The notes below the pieces were generated by a model. That model was not told the DNA's origin, did not search any database, and saw only the letters and a program-made list of their open reading frames with translations. 64,000 bases of DNA. It comes from Luteibacter rhizovicinus. GTDB taxonomy: Bacteria > Pseudomonadota > Gammaproteobacteria > Xanthomonadales > Rhodanobacteraceae. Shown here in pieces: positions 56,197 through 63,936 of the stretch (positions are counted from its first letter, which is position 1; each line of letters opens with the position of its first letter). The position numbers and the translations under genes are program-made. The stretch spans positions 1 to 64,000 of the forward strand of contig NZ_SMCS01000012.1 in assembly GCF_004342265.1 (NCBI RefSeq). Reading direction: 5' to 3'.

Positions 56197-56252
56197 TTGA
56201 CATATGCGAGGCAATCCTCGCATAATTGCCATATGCGAGGGTGTCCTCGCAT
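56197..56252 (+). promoter_or_regulatory. Promoter with two palindromic operators (TetR sites)
   Basis: Palindrome 1 has arms ATGCGAGG (56204-56211) and CCTCGCAT (56216-56223); palindrome 2 has the same arms at 56233-56240 and 56245-56252. Their centres are 29 bases apart. A plus-strand -35 TTGACA (56197-56202) and -10 CATAAT (56221-56226) with an 18-base spacer enclose palindrome 1; palindrome 2 begins at the expected transcription start. Repression by the neighbouring TetR protein is the natural reading. Confidence 0.85.
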
Positions 56253-56274
56253 TTATGATTCCGAGGTCCCACCC

Positions 56275-56598
56275 ATGAACGATGTCCTCGCCTGTGCCGG
56301 GGCTTTCTTCGCCGGCGCATTCCTGTTCAACGCTATTCCGCATCTGGCTGCCGGTCTTCAGGGCATGCCGTTCCCGACGCCTTTTTCAAGACCGCGCGGC
56401 GTGGGTCCGTCATCGCCGTGGGTCAATGTTCTATGGGGTATGTTCAACCTTATCGCCGGATTGATCTTGTTGACGCGCCATCCGGTCGAGGTGGGGGCGA
56501 ATGCGTTGTTTATTTCGGCGTGCGTCGGGGCGCTTGCGCTTGGTTCCTATACGGCCGTGCATTTCGGCCGTGTTCGCGCGCAAGGCACGCAGCCGTGA
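56275..56598 (+). CDS. Small membrane protein in TetR-controlled operon
   Basis: A 107-residue protein with about three hydrophobic segments (5-28, 48-66, 72-94). I do not recognise the family with confidence. It lies directly behind the operator promoter and its stop TGA overlaps the ATG of the efflux gene by 1 nt, so it is part of the same regulated unit. An accessory role in efflux is only a guess. Confidence 0.75.
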   Translation: MNDVLACAGAFFAGAFLFNAIPHLAAGLQGMPFPTPFSRPRGVGPSSPWVNVLWGMFNLIAGLILLTRHPVEVGANALFISACVGALALGSYTAVHFGRVRAQGTQP

Positions 56599-58043
56599 TG
56601 AATGCCGTCGCTGCGACTGCGAGGGATCGGATCGACCCGATGGTCTGGAAGATCGCCGGCGTCGTCATGCTGGGACCGTTGATGACGACGCTGGATTCCA
56701 CGGTCGTCAATATTTCGCTTTCGACGCTGGGGAAGGAACTCAATGCTCCGCTGACCCTCATTCAATGGGTCACGACGGGCTATCTTCTCGCGCTGGCCCT
56801 GATGCTTCCGCTCAGCGGCTGGCTGGTCGACCGCGTGGGCGCGAAGCGCATTTATCTCGGTTGCTTCACCGTTTTCACGCTTGCCTCCATGTTGTGCGGT
56901 ATAGCCGGTTCGGCGAACGAGCTGATCGCCGCGCGCATGTTGCAAGGCGCGGCGGGTGGCCTGCTCGCGCCCATGGCGCAGATGATGCTGGCGCGCATCG
57001 CCGGCCGGAATCTCGCGCGCGTGATGGGTATCGCCGTCATGCCGGTCCTGATCGGTCCGATCCTTGGGCCCGCGCTGGCGGGTTTCGTCCTTCAGCACGC
57101 TGGCTGGCGCTGGCTGTTCTATATCAATTTGCCGGTGGGTATCGCAGCCGTCCTGTTCGCCTGGTACATCCTTCCGCGGGACGGGCACGAAACCGTGCGG
57201 CGGCCGTTCGATCTGCTCGGGTTCATGCTGCTGTCGCCGGCAATCGTGATGTCGCTGCATGGACTGGAAGCATTGGCGAATGGTGCGGCGACCTATACAC
57301 ATGCGGAACTCGCCGCCGCGGTCGCATTGCTGATCGCCTTCTTCTGGCATGGCGCCCGTCGTGGCGGCGAAGCACTGATCGACCTGCGTCTGTTCCGTAC
57401 CCGCACGTTCTCGGCCGCTGCCGCGACCCAGTTCCTGAGCAACGGCGTATTGCTCGCCGGACAGATGCTTTTCCCGCTGTACCTGCTGACGGCCGGTGGC
57501 AGGTCGCCCGCCGAAACCGGTTTGCTGTTCGCGCCGACCGGCCTCGGATTGCTATGCATGTATCCGATGATGGGGCGCCTGACGGACCGCTTCGGGCCCC
57601 GGCGCGTCTCGTCGGGCGGTGCCATCGTGGCGCTGCTGGGTACCTTGCCATTCGCCGTGTTCGACGTGGCACACATGCCGACGGCTGCGATCTGCGTCCT
57701 GTTCTTCATTCGTGGACTGGGTTTCAGCTGCATCAATCTTCCTTCGCTATCCGCCGCGTACGCGGCTATTCCGAAGGCATCGATTCCCGTCGCCACGACG
57801 GCGCTGAATATTTGTCAGCGGCTGGGCGGTCCGGTTGCCACGACCGGGCTGGTCGTTTTTCTGCATGCGCAGTTGGGGGCGACAGCCTCCGGTGGAAGCG
57901 AGGCGTATCTGTCGACGTTGCGCCTGTTCTGCGTGATTCAGGCGCTTTGCGCGGCTGCGGCGATGTTTCTGCCGATGCGTACTGCCAAGGAACCTGCCGG
58001 CGAGGTGGTGTCGAAGCTGGCGGTCGAGGCGGTGGCAGAGTAG
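56598..58043 (+). CDS. MFS drug efflux transporter, DHA2 (EmrB/QacA-like) family
   Basis: A 481-residue transporter with about 14 hydrophobic helices. The N-terminal LMTTLDSTVVNISLSTLGKEL (about 28-48) is the DHA2 motif D1, QWVTTGYLLALALMLPLSGWLVDRVGAKR contains motif A, and GPILGPALAGFVLQHAGWRWLFYINLPVGI is motif C and the following conserved segment. It should export drugs or toxic compounds by proton antiport. Control by the adjacent TetR regulator is indicated by the operators at 56204-56252. No EmrA-type membrane fusion protein is adjacent. Confidence 0.93.
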   Translation: MNAVAATARDRIDPMVWKIAGVVMLGPLMTTLDSTVVNISLSTLGKELNAPLTLIQWVTTGYLLALALMLPLSGWLVDRVGAKRIYLGCFTVFTLASMLCGIAGSANELIAARMLQGAAGGLLAPMAQMMLARIAGRNLARVMGIAVMPVLIGPILGPALAGFVLQHAGWRWLFYINLPVGIAAVLFAWYILPRDGHETVRRPFDLLGFMLLSPAIVMSLHGLEALANGAATYTHAELAAAVALLIAFFWHGARRGGEALIDLRLFRTRTFSAAAATQFLSNGVLLAGQMLFPLYLLTAGGRSPAETGLLFAPTGLGLLCMYPMMGRLTDRFGPRRVSSGGAIVALLGTLPFAVFDVAHMPTAAICVLFFIRGLGFSCINLPSLSAAYAAIPKASIPVATTALNICQRLGGPVATTGLVVFLHAQLGATASGGSEAYLSTLRLFCVIQALCAAAAMFLPMRTAKEPAGEVVSKLAVEAVAE

Positions 58044-58047
58044 ATCG

Positions 58048-58890
58048 TCAGTCGGGCGCTTGCCGGTTGGACCAGCCGCGCACTATGGCGCTCAACGCGT
58101 CGAGTCCGTCGGTCAGCGCGGCGGGACCCGGCTGCAGAATCAGCGGCGACTTGATCTCATGGAGTTCGCCGTTCGCTACGGCCGGAACGTTTTCCCAGCC
58201 GGGCCGTGCGGCGACGTGTTCCGGCCGGAACCGTTTGCCGCACCAGCTGCCGATGACGATGTCCGGCGAACGGCGGACGACCTCCAGGGGATCGGCGAGT
58301 ATGCGGTCGCGCGCCAGCGGCATCGCCGCGTGTTCCGGGAAGATGTCGTCGCCACCGGCGATGGTCAGAAGCTCCGATACCCAGCGGATGCCCGTGATCT
58401 GCGGATCGTCCCATTCCTCCAGATACACCCGCGGCCTGCGTTCCAGCGTTTCGGCGTCAGCGCGCACGGTAGCTATGCGCTCTTCCATCTGCATGGCCAG
58501 CGCATCGGCGCGCGAGGCGGCGCCGACCAGGGCGCCGAGACGCCTTATGTAATCGACGATGCCTTCCACGCTGCGATGATTCGATATCCACACCTCGACA
58601 CCGGCCTTGATCAGCGCGGCCGCGATGTCGGCCTGGATATCGGAAAAGCCGATCGCCAGATCCGGCTTGAGTGCCAGGATCTTATCGATGTTCGCGCTGG
58701 TGAACGCGCTGACCTTCGGTTTTTCCTTGCGCGCCCTCGGTGGCCGCACCGTGAAGCCGCTGATGCCCACGATGCGATGTTCCTCGCCCAGCAGGTACAG
58801 GGTTTCGGTCGGTTCTTCCGTCAGACAGACGATGCGTTGCGGTCCCATGGGGGCGTGTTTCCGGGAAAGTGATCGACCATTGTCGGTCAT
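58048..58890 (-). CDS. Cobalamin-binding/ABC substrate-binding-type protein lacking a signal peptide
   Basis: A 280-residue protein of the BtuF-like periplasmic binding fold. RIVCLTEEPTETLYLLGEEHRIVGISGFTVRPP, LKPDLAIGFSDIQADIAAALIKAGVEVWI and the long ADALAMQMEERIATVRADAETL connecting helix are typical. No signal peptide is present with either start (58890 or 58848), so it would act in the cytoplasm or be non-classical. The start at 58890 overlaps bpt by 4 nt and is preferred. Ligand unknown; family members bind cobalamin or siderophores. Confidence 0.83.
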   Translation of the reverse strand: MTDNGRSLSRKHAPMGPQRIVCLTEEPTETLYLLGEEHRIVGISGFTVRPPRARKEKPKVSAFTSANIDKILALKPDLAIGFSDIQADIAAALIKAGVEVWISNHRSVEGIVDYIRRLGALVGAASRADALAMQMEERIATVRADAETLERRPRVYLEEWDDPQITGIRWVSELLTIAGGDDIFPEHAAMPLARDRILADPLEVVRRSPDIVIGSWCGKRFRPEHVAARPGWENVPAVANGELHEIKSPLILQPGPAALTDGLDALSAIVRGWSNRQAPD

Positions 58891-59597
58891 CGGGCCGCCA
58901 TGTCGACCCATTGCCCGTTGCGCCGCACTTCGAGCGCATGGAACCGGCTTTTGTAATCCATCTTCGGATGCCCTTCGATCCAGAAGCCGAGGTACAGGAA
59001 CGGGATGCCGCGTCGCTTCGCCAGTTCGATCTGTTGAAGGATACCGAACGTGCCAAGGCTTCGCGGGGACTCGTCGGGATCGAAAAACGTATAGACGGCC
59101 GAAGCGCCGCCGATGCAAAGGTCGGTGACGGCGACGCCAAGCAACCGTTCCTCGCGCCTGAATTCGAGGAATACGGTCGGACTCCACGGCGCCACGAGAA
59201 AGCGCTGGAAATCGTCGGCGTCCGCACCGTCCATGCCGCCGCCGCTGTGTCGCGCGTGCAGGTAACTCGCGTACAGGTCGTGGCGTTCGTCGGTGTAGCC
59301 TGGCATGGTCTCGGCGACGGCGAGGTCCGCGTTGCGCTTCAGGCAGCGCCGTTGCGCCCGGTCGGGAACGAAACGCTCGACGTCGATGCGGCAGGGGACG
59401 CAGGCCTGGCATTCGCTGCACCGGGGCAGGTACAGATGCCCGCCCGCGCGACGGAAACCCTTCGCGAGGGCGCCGCCATACAGGCGGTCGAGGTTGGGAG
59501 CGCCCGGATCGACCACGAGATTCTGCGCCGTGCGGTCGTCGTAATAGCCGCAAGCGTGGGGCAGGGTCTGGAACAGACGGACGCGATCGGAGCACAT
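58887..59597 (-). CDS. bpt: Aspartate/glutamate leucyltransferase Bpt (Ate-like)
   Basis: A 236-residue aminoacyl-tRNA protein transferase that adds Leu to N-terminal Asp or Glu of proteins, marking them for ClpAP. Family marks are the CGYYDDRTAQNLVVDP start, GFRRAGGHLYLPRCSECQACVPCRIDV with the Cys cluster, and the GNAT-like end VAVTDLCIGGASAVYTFFDPDE...LGFWIEGHPKMDYKSRF. It is co-translated with the downstream binding protein gene. Confidence 0.94.
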   Translation of the reverse strand: MCSDRVRLFQTLPHACGYYDDRTAQNLVVDPGAPNLDRLYGGALAKGFRRAGGHLYLPRCSECQACVPCRIDVERFVPDRAQRRCLKRNADLAVAETMPGYTDERHDLYASYLHARHSGGGMDGADADDFQRFLVAPWSPTVFLEFRREERLLGVAVTDLCIGGASAVYTFFDPDESPRSLGTFGILQQIELAKRRGIPFLYLGFWIEGHPKMDYKSRFHALEVRRNGQWVDMAAR

Positions 59598-59617
59598 GCC
59601 CCGATTTTATAGCCCAT

Positions 59618-60010
59618 TCAGAGGATGCGCGTGGCCTTCAGGATGTAAATCAGGAACACGCCGACGACGACGGCCAGCATCATCAGGCGCACGCGGGCGG
59701 CGGTTCGCTGCTGGGGCGGCCGGCGGTCCGGCTGGCGCGCGATGTTCAGTTCTTCCTGGAACCGCACGACCGGGTCGATGCCGATCTCCTTCAGCAGCGC
59801 GCGGGCCGGGGCGAAGTCGTCGGCGCCGTTGATCCAGACCTGCGGCCAGGTGTCGCGGTTGTCCAGCCGTTGCGAATAGCTGAAACGCTGGTAGGTCGGG
59901 CGATTCCAGGTCGAGCGATTGGTGACGGTCGTCTCGATGCCCTTCTCGGTGAGGAGGGCGACGACACGGTCGATGTTTTCCAGGCGGGGCGATGTATAGA
60001 TCTGACGCAT
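59618..60010 (-). CDS. DUF2007-like signal-transducing protein with C-terminal membrane anchor
   Basis: A 130-residue protein. The N-terminal domain (about 1-75: IYTSPRLENIDRVVALLTEKGIETTVTNRSTWNR...PQVWINGADDFAPARALLKEIGI) is the small alpha-beta DUF2007/putative signal-transducing fold. A basic linker and one C-terminal transmembrane helix (about 108-126) follow. Function unknown. It lies 20 nt upstream of bpt on the same strand. Confidence 0.8.
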   Translation of the reverse strand: MRQIYTSPRLENIDRVVALLTEKGIETTVTNRSTWNRPTYQRFSYSQRLDNRDTWPQVWINGADDFAPARALLKEIGIDPVVRFQEELNIARQPDRRPPQQRTAARVRLMMLAVVVGVFLIYILKATRIL

Positions 60011-60036
60011 GGGCGAATTCTACGGGAACAGGCCTC

Positions 60037-61299
60037 TCAGCGGGCAGCCGGTCGCAGCAGTCCCTCGATGTCGCCGAGGTTCCCGTCGTTCGGTTGCCCG
60101 GAAATTCCCAGCAGGTGAACGATCAGGGGGTAGACGTCGACGTTAGGGAACGGCGCCACCGTGGCGCCCGGCTGGAACGAGGGGCCGCGCGCGACGAACA
60201 GTGCGCGCATCGTAGGGTCGGCATTGTCGTAGCCGTGTTCGCCGAGCGACATGGGCGTCGTGCGCGCTGCCAGTGCGGCATGGCTGACGATCGTCCAGCC
60301 GGTCTCGGCCATGCAGACGATGGCCGGTACGCGCGGGTTCGTGCCGTACTGGAAGCGCGCCGGCAGGTCGCCCTTGCGGTAGCACTGCATGTGCGGATGC
60401 GACGCCAGCAGGGCGGCTTCCGGTCGGGCGAAGCCGTGAGCGGGCAGCGGATTGAACGTGGCGACGACACCGTAGGAGACCTCGTCCAACTGGGTCACGT
60501 CGGCGACGTCGTCGGCGAAGATGATGTGATCGGACGGCAGATTGGCCATGCCGTGGTCCGAGACCACGAGGATGTCCATGCTGTCGTAGATGCCACGTGC
60601 CTTCAGCCCGGCGACCAGTCGCGCCAGCGCCGCATCGGTTTCGCGCAGCGCGACGTCCACTTCCGGCGAGTCCGGTCCGTGTTCGTGCCCGGCATGATCG
60701 ACCGCGTCGAAATAAAGCGTGTCGAACATGGGCTTCGGACCCGGCTCGTCGATCCACTTCAGCAACTGGTCGACACGGCCGTTCGACGTGAGGTCGCCGT
60801 CGTAGGGGATCCAGCGATCCGGACGCATGCCGCGGATTTCCGCCTCGGTACCCGGCCAGAACATCGTCGCGGTGCGCAGGCCCTGTTTCTGGGCGGTTAC
60901 CCACAGCGGTTCGGCGCCATCCCACCAGCGACCGTCGCTGGTCGCATCGCGATCCGCCAGACGGAAGCGGCCGATTTTCGGGTCGACCATCGTGTTGTTC
61001 ACGACACCGTGATGATCCGGCACCAGACCCGTGACCAGCGTGTAGTGGTTCGGAAACGTCAGCGACGGGAACGACGGGCGCATGTACGGCGCACGGGCGC
61101 CTTCGCGGACGATCGACGCCAGCGTCGGCGTCTGGCCGCGATCGAGATAGTCGGGCCGGAAGGCATCGATGGAGATCAGCAGTACCGGGTGGCGCGTCGC
61201 GACGGGAGGTTTCGTCGCGGTGGTGCCACAGCCCGCCAGTGCGAGCAGCATGATGAACGGAAGCATGCCGCGAACGAGCGGACGAAACGAGAAATTCAT
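60037..61299 (-). CDS. Nucleotide pyrophosphatase/phosphodiesterase family lipoprotein (alkaline phosphatase superfamily)
   Basis: A 420-residue lipoprotein (lipobox ALAGC, Cys about 24). The alkaline-phosphatase-superfamily core follows: metal-binding ISIDAFRPDYLD, nucleophile Thr in FPSLTFPNHYTLVTGLVPDHHGVVNN, then YFDAVDHAGHEHGPDS, LVVSDHGMANLPSDH and GEHGYDNADPTMRALFVARGP, which supply the remaining zinc ligands. It resembles ENPP enzymes and XaNPP of Xanthomonas, which hydrolyse nucleotide diesters. Located in the periplasm or outer surface. The exact substrate is not known. Confidence 0.92.
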   Translation of the reverse strand: MNFSFRPLVRGMLPFIMLLALAGCGTTATKPPVATRHPVLLISIDAFRPDYLDRGQTPTLASIVREGARAPYMRPSFPSLTFPNHYTLVTGLVPDHHGVVNNTMVDPKIGRFRLADRDATSDGRWWDGAEPLWVTAQKQGLRTATMFWPGTEAEIRGMRPDRWIPYDGDLTSNGRVDQLLKWIDEPGPKPMFDTLYFDAVDHAGHEHGPDSPEVDVALRETDAALARLVAGLKARGIYDSMDILVVSDHGMANLPSDHIIFADDVADVTQLDEVSYGVVATFNPLPAHGFARPEAALLASHPHMQCYRKGDLPARFQYGTNPRVPAIVCMAETGWTIVSHAALAARTTPMSLGEHGYDNADPTMRALFVARGPSFQPGATVAPFPNVDVYPLIVHLLGISGQPNDGNLGDIEGLLRPAAR

Positions 61300-61353
61300 G
61301 GACGGGACCGTAGGCTTGGAACGTGGGAAATCCCCCTATCATGGCCTGTCCGT

Positions 61354-61785
61354 ATGACTAATTCATCTCACACCACTATTCGCCGTTATCTGGTAGCGCT
61401 GTCGTTGGTTCTTGCGATCCCGCTCGCGGTCGCCCAGACGACCACCCCGGCGACGCAGCCGAAACCGGCGGCGCAGCAGCCCAGACCCGTCGTTATCGTG
61501 CAGCCGTCGGCGAATCAGCGTTGGCAGCAGGCCGCGAACCAGCAGCGCGTGCAGAACCAGATCCAGCAGAACGCCGTACAGCAGCAGATCCGGCAGGCCA
61601 ATTCCGCTCAGCTGCGCCAGAACACGACCGATCCCAATCTGCAAAAACAGATGGACCAGTCGAACCAGTCGCAGCAGCAGCTGTACCGGGCGCAGCAGCA
61701 GGATGCGGTGCAGCGTTACAACGCCACGCCCCAGCAGCCGATGGAGAACCGCGCGCCGGTCAGTGCCGGCTCGGCGGGGCACTGA
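61354..61785 (+). CDS. Gln-rich secreted protein of unknown function
   Basis: A 143-residue protein with a signal peptide (about 1-27, RRYLVALSLVLAIPLAVAQ). The mature chain is strongly enriched in Gln, Asn, Ala and Pro, with runs such as QRWQQAANQQRVQNQIQQNAVQQQ, and no folded domain is apparent. Similar low-complexity periplasmic proteins exist in Xanthomonadales. Its last 26 bases overlap, tail to tail, the ogt gene. Divergent from the phosphodiesterase gene by 54 bases. Confidence 0.7.
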   Translation: MTNSSHTTIRRYLVALSLVLAIPLAVAQTTTPATQPKPAAQQPRPVVIVQPSANQRWQQAANQQRVQNQIQQNAVQQQIRQANSAQLRQNTTDPNLQKQMDQSNQSQQQLYRAQQQDAVQRYNATPQQPMENRAPVSAGSAGH

Positions 61786-62320
61786 ACAACGACGGCTCGC
61801 GAGCCGTCCGTTCGAGGTCCAGCAGATAGCGCTTCGCCGGCAGGCCGCCACCGAAACCGGTGAGGCGCCCGTCCGCGCCGATCACCCGATGGCATGGCAC
61901 GACGATCGAGATCGGATTCGCGCCGTTGGCCGCGCCGACGGCGCGCACGGCGTCGGGATGGCCGATGCGTCGCGCGACATCGCCGTAGCTGGCGGTTTCT
62001 CCGAAGGGAATCGCCCGCAAGGCCATCCATACTTTCTGCTGGAAGCCGGTGCCTTCGGGCGCTAGCGGCAAGTCGAAGGTCGTGCGCGTTCCAGCGAAAT
62101 ACTCTTCCAATTGGGCTTGCGCGTGTGCGATGACTTCCGCCGCCGCGCATTCTTCCGGCGTGCGTGCATCGGCGACATTCGTTGCCGCCGGCGCGGGCCG
62201 CCAGCGTTTGCGATCCGGGAAGTCGGGAAATTCGATGGCCCGCAAACCGTCGACGCTGGCGAGGAGTCGCAGCGATCCGAGCGGCGACGGAATGGTCTGT
62301 TCCACGATAACGGTATTCAT
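61760..62320 (-). CDS. ogt: Methylated-DNA--protein-cysteine methyltransferase Ogt
   Basis: A 186-residue suicide repair protein that removes methyl or larger alkyl groups from O6 of guanine. The acceptor is Cys143 in VVPCHRVI; TGFQQKVWMALRAIPFGETASYGDVARRIG (about 91-120) is the DNA-binding helix-turn-helix, and GANPISIVVPCHRVIGADGRLTGFGGGLPAKRYLLDLE the active-site region. A start at 62320 overlaps the alkA-type gene by 4 nt. Its end overlaps the Gln-rich gene antisense. Confidence 0.94.
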   Translation of the reverse strand: MNTVIVEQTIPSPLGSLRLLASVDGLRAIEFPDFPDRKRWRPAPAATNVADARTPEECAAAEVIAHAQAQLEEYFAGTRTTFDLPLAPEGTGFQQKVWMALRAIPFGETASYGDVARRIGHPDAVRAVGAANGANPISIVVPCHRVIGADGRLTGFGGGLPAKRYLLDLERTAREPSLFSAPPSRH

Positions 62321-63801
62321 GCGTTGGCTCCGTCGAGACTGCCGCGCCACAGGTGCATCACGGCGTAAGCGCGCCACGGTCGCCAGCCTTCCGCGAGGGT
62401 GGTCAAAGCCTTTGTCGATAGCGGTATGCCATCCGTAGATGCGGCGCGGCGCAGGATAAGGTCGGCTGCGGGAAATGCGTCCGGGTGGCCCAGGGCGCGC
62501 ATGGCGAGGTATTGCGCCGTCCAGTCGCCGATGCCGGGCAGGGCGGTCCAGTGTGCTACCAGATCGTCCAGCGTGCGGTCGGCACGGAAATCGACGCGGC
62601 CGTCGCGCACGGCGGCGGCCATGCCATTGACGGTCGCGGCGCGACTCGTGGTCAGGCCGATCGTGCGCAGGTCGACATCGGCCAGCGCAGCGGGTTCGGG
62701 GAACAGGCGATCGAGGCCCGGAATCGCGGGATCGGCCAACTGTGCGCCGTACCGGTCGACCAGCCGTGTCGCCAGCGTGCGCGCGGCGGCTACGCTGACC
62801 TGTTGGCCGAGGATGGCGCGAACCGCAATCTCGAAACCGTCCCAGCCGCCGGGCAGTCGCAGACCGGGGCGTCGCCGCACCAACGGACCCAGTACGGGAT
62901 CGGAGTCGAAGTGCGCGGCAATGGACGCGGGGTCGGCGTCCAGGTCGAACAGCCGGCGAAGGCGGCTCACCACGTCCAGGATGCGCGTGGCGTCGGGGCA
63001 GTGCAGTTCGAGCTTCAGCGCCGGTTCGTTGCCGGGCCATGCGGTGATGCGGAGCCAGCCAGGACGGTCCGCCGGGCCGAACACCCGCGAATACGAACGC
63101 TCGTCGACCCGTTCGATGCCGGGCAGCGCACGACCGCTGAGGAATTGCAGCAGGGCGGACAAATCGTAAGGCGGCCGGTAACCGAGCCGGAGTACCAACG
63201 GCTCGCCCGCCGCCGAACGCGGCCGGCGACGCAGCTCGCGTGGCGCGATGCGATTGGCCTTCGCGAAGGCGGCGTTGAAACGGCGCAGGCTGCCGAATCC
63301 GGACGCCATGGCCACCTCCGTGACGGGCATGGCCGTTTCCGTCAGCAATTGCTTGGCGAACAACAGGCGCTGCGTCGTGCGCACGTCGATCGGCGACACG
63401 CCAAGGCGTTCCACGAACAGGCGCCGCAACTGGCGACTGCCCACCGCGAGCCGCGACGACAGATCGTCCAGAGACGACTCGCCCGACAGATCGTTTTCCA
63501 GAAGTTTCAGTGCGCGGGCCACCAACGTGTCGCCGCGCCGCCAGGCGCCATCCGCGGGCGACAGCTCGGGCCGGCAACGCAGACACGGCCGGAAGCCCGC
63601 GGCTTCCGCTGCCGCCGCATTAGCGTAATAGCGCACGTTCGACGGTTTCGGCGACGGCGCGGGACACACCGGCCGGCAATAAATGCCGGTGCTGGTGACC
63701 GCCGTGAAGAACAGCCCGTCGAACCGCGCGTCGCGACTCAGGCGTGCGGCCTCGCAGATGGCGGTATCGGGGATCTCGGGAATCGGCTGGGCGTTCGTCA
63801 T
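62317..63801 (-). CDS. alkA: Ada-AlkA fusion: adaptive-response regulator and 3-methyladenine DNA glycosylase
   Basis: A 494-residue fusion. The Ada N-terminal zinc domain (about 10-78) has four cysteines 42, 46, 73 and 76 in TGIYCRPVCP and FRPCLRCRPE; Cys42 is the phosphotriester methyl acceptor. An AraC-type helix-turn-helix follows (about 90-190). The remainder (about 195-490) is AlkA: N-domain, then the helix-hairpin-helix glycosylase with LPGIGDWTAQYLAMRALG and the catalytic Asp in FPAADLILRR. It should sense methyl damage in DNA and excise alkylated bases. It is co-translated with ogt. The start at MTNAQPIP was chosen over an ATG 17 codons upstream. Confidence 0.93.
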   Translation of the reverse strand: MTNAQPIPEIPDTAICEAARLSRDARFDGLFFTAVTSTGIYCRPVCPAPSPKPSNVRYYANAAAAEAAGFRPCLRCRPELSPADGAWRRGDTLVARALKLLENDLSGESSLDDLSSRLAVGSRQLRRLFVERLGVSPIDVRTTQRLLFAKQLLTETAMPVTEVAMASGFGSLRRFNAAFAKANRIAPRELRRRPRSAAGEPLVLRLGYRPPYDLSALLQFLSGRALPGIERVDERSYSRVFGPADRPGWLRITAWPGNEPALKLELHCPDATRILDVVSRLRRLFDLDADPASIAAHFDSDPVLGPLVRRRPGLRLPGGWDGFEIAVRAILGQQVSVAAARTLATRLVDRYGAQLADPAIPGLDRLFPEPAALADVDLRTIGLTTSRAATVNGMAAAVRDGRVDFRADRTLDDLVAHWTALPGIGDWTAQYLAMRALGHPDAFPAADLILRRAASTDGIPLSTKALTTLAEGWRPWRAYAVMHLWRGSLDGANA

Positions 63802-63936
63802 GGGCAAGAGGTTACACCGCGGCCAGGATCGCAACTGGCCGTTTTCGGACATCGATGCTGCGATGCGGATAGCCCCTTCGACCCGTCGCGGCCCATAATC
63901 GGCGTTCTGTCCTTCACCGCAGCACCGAGACCGACG

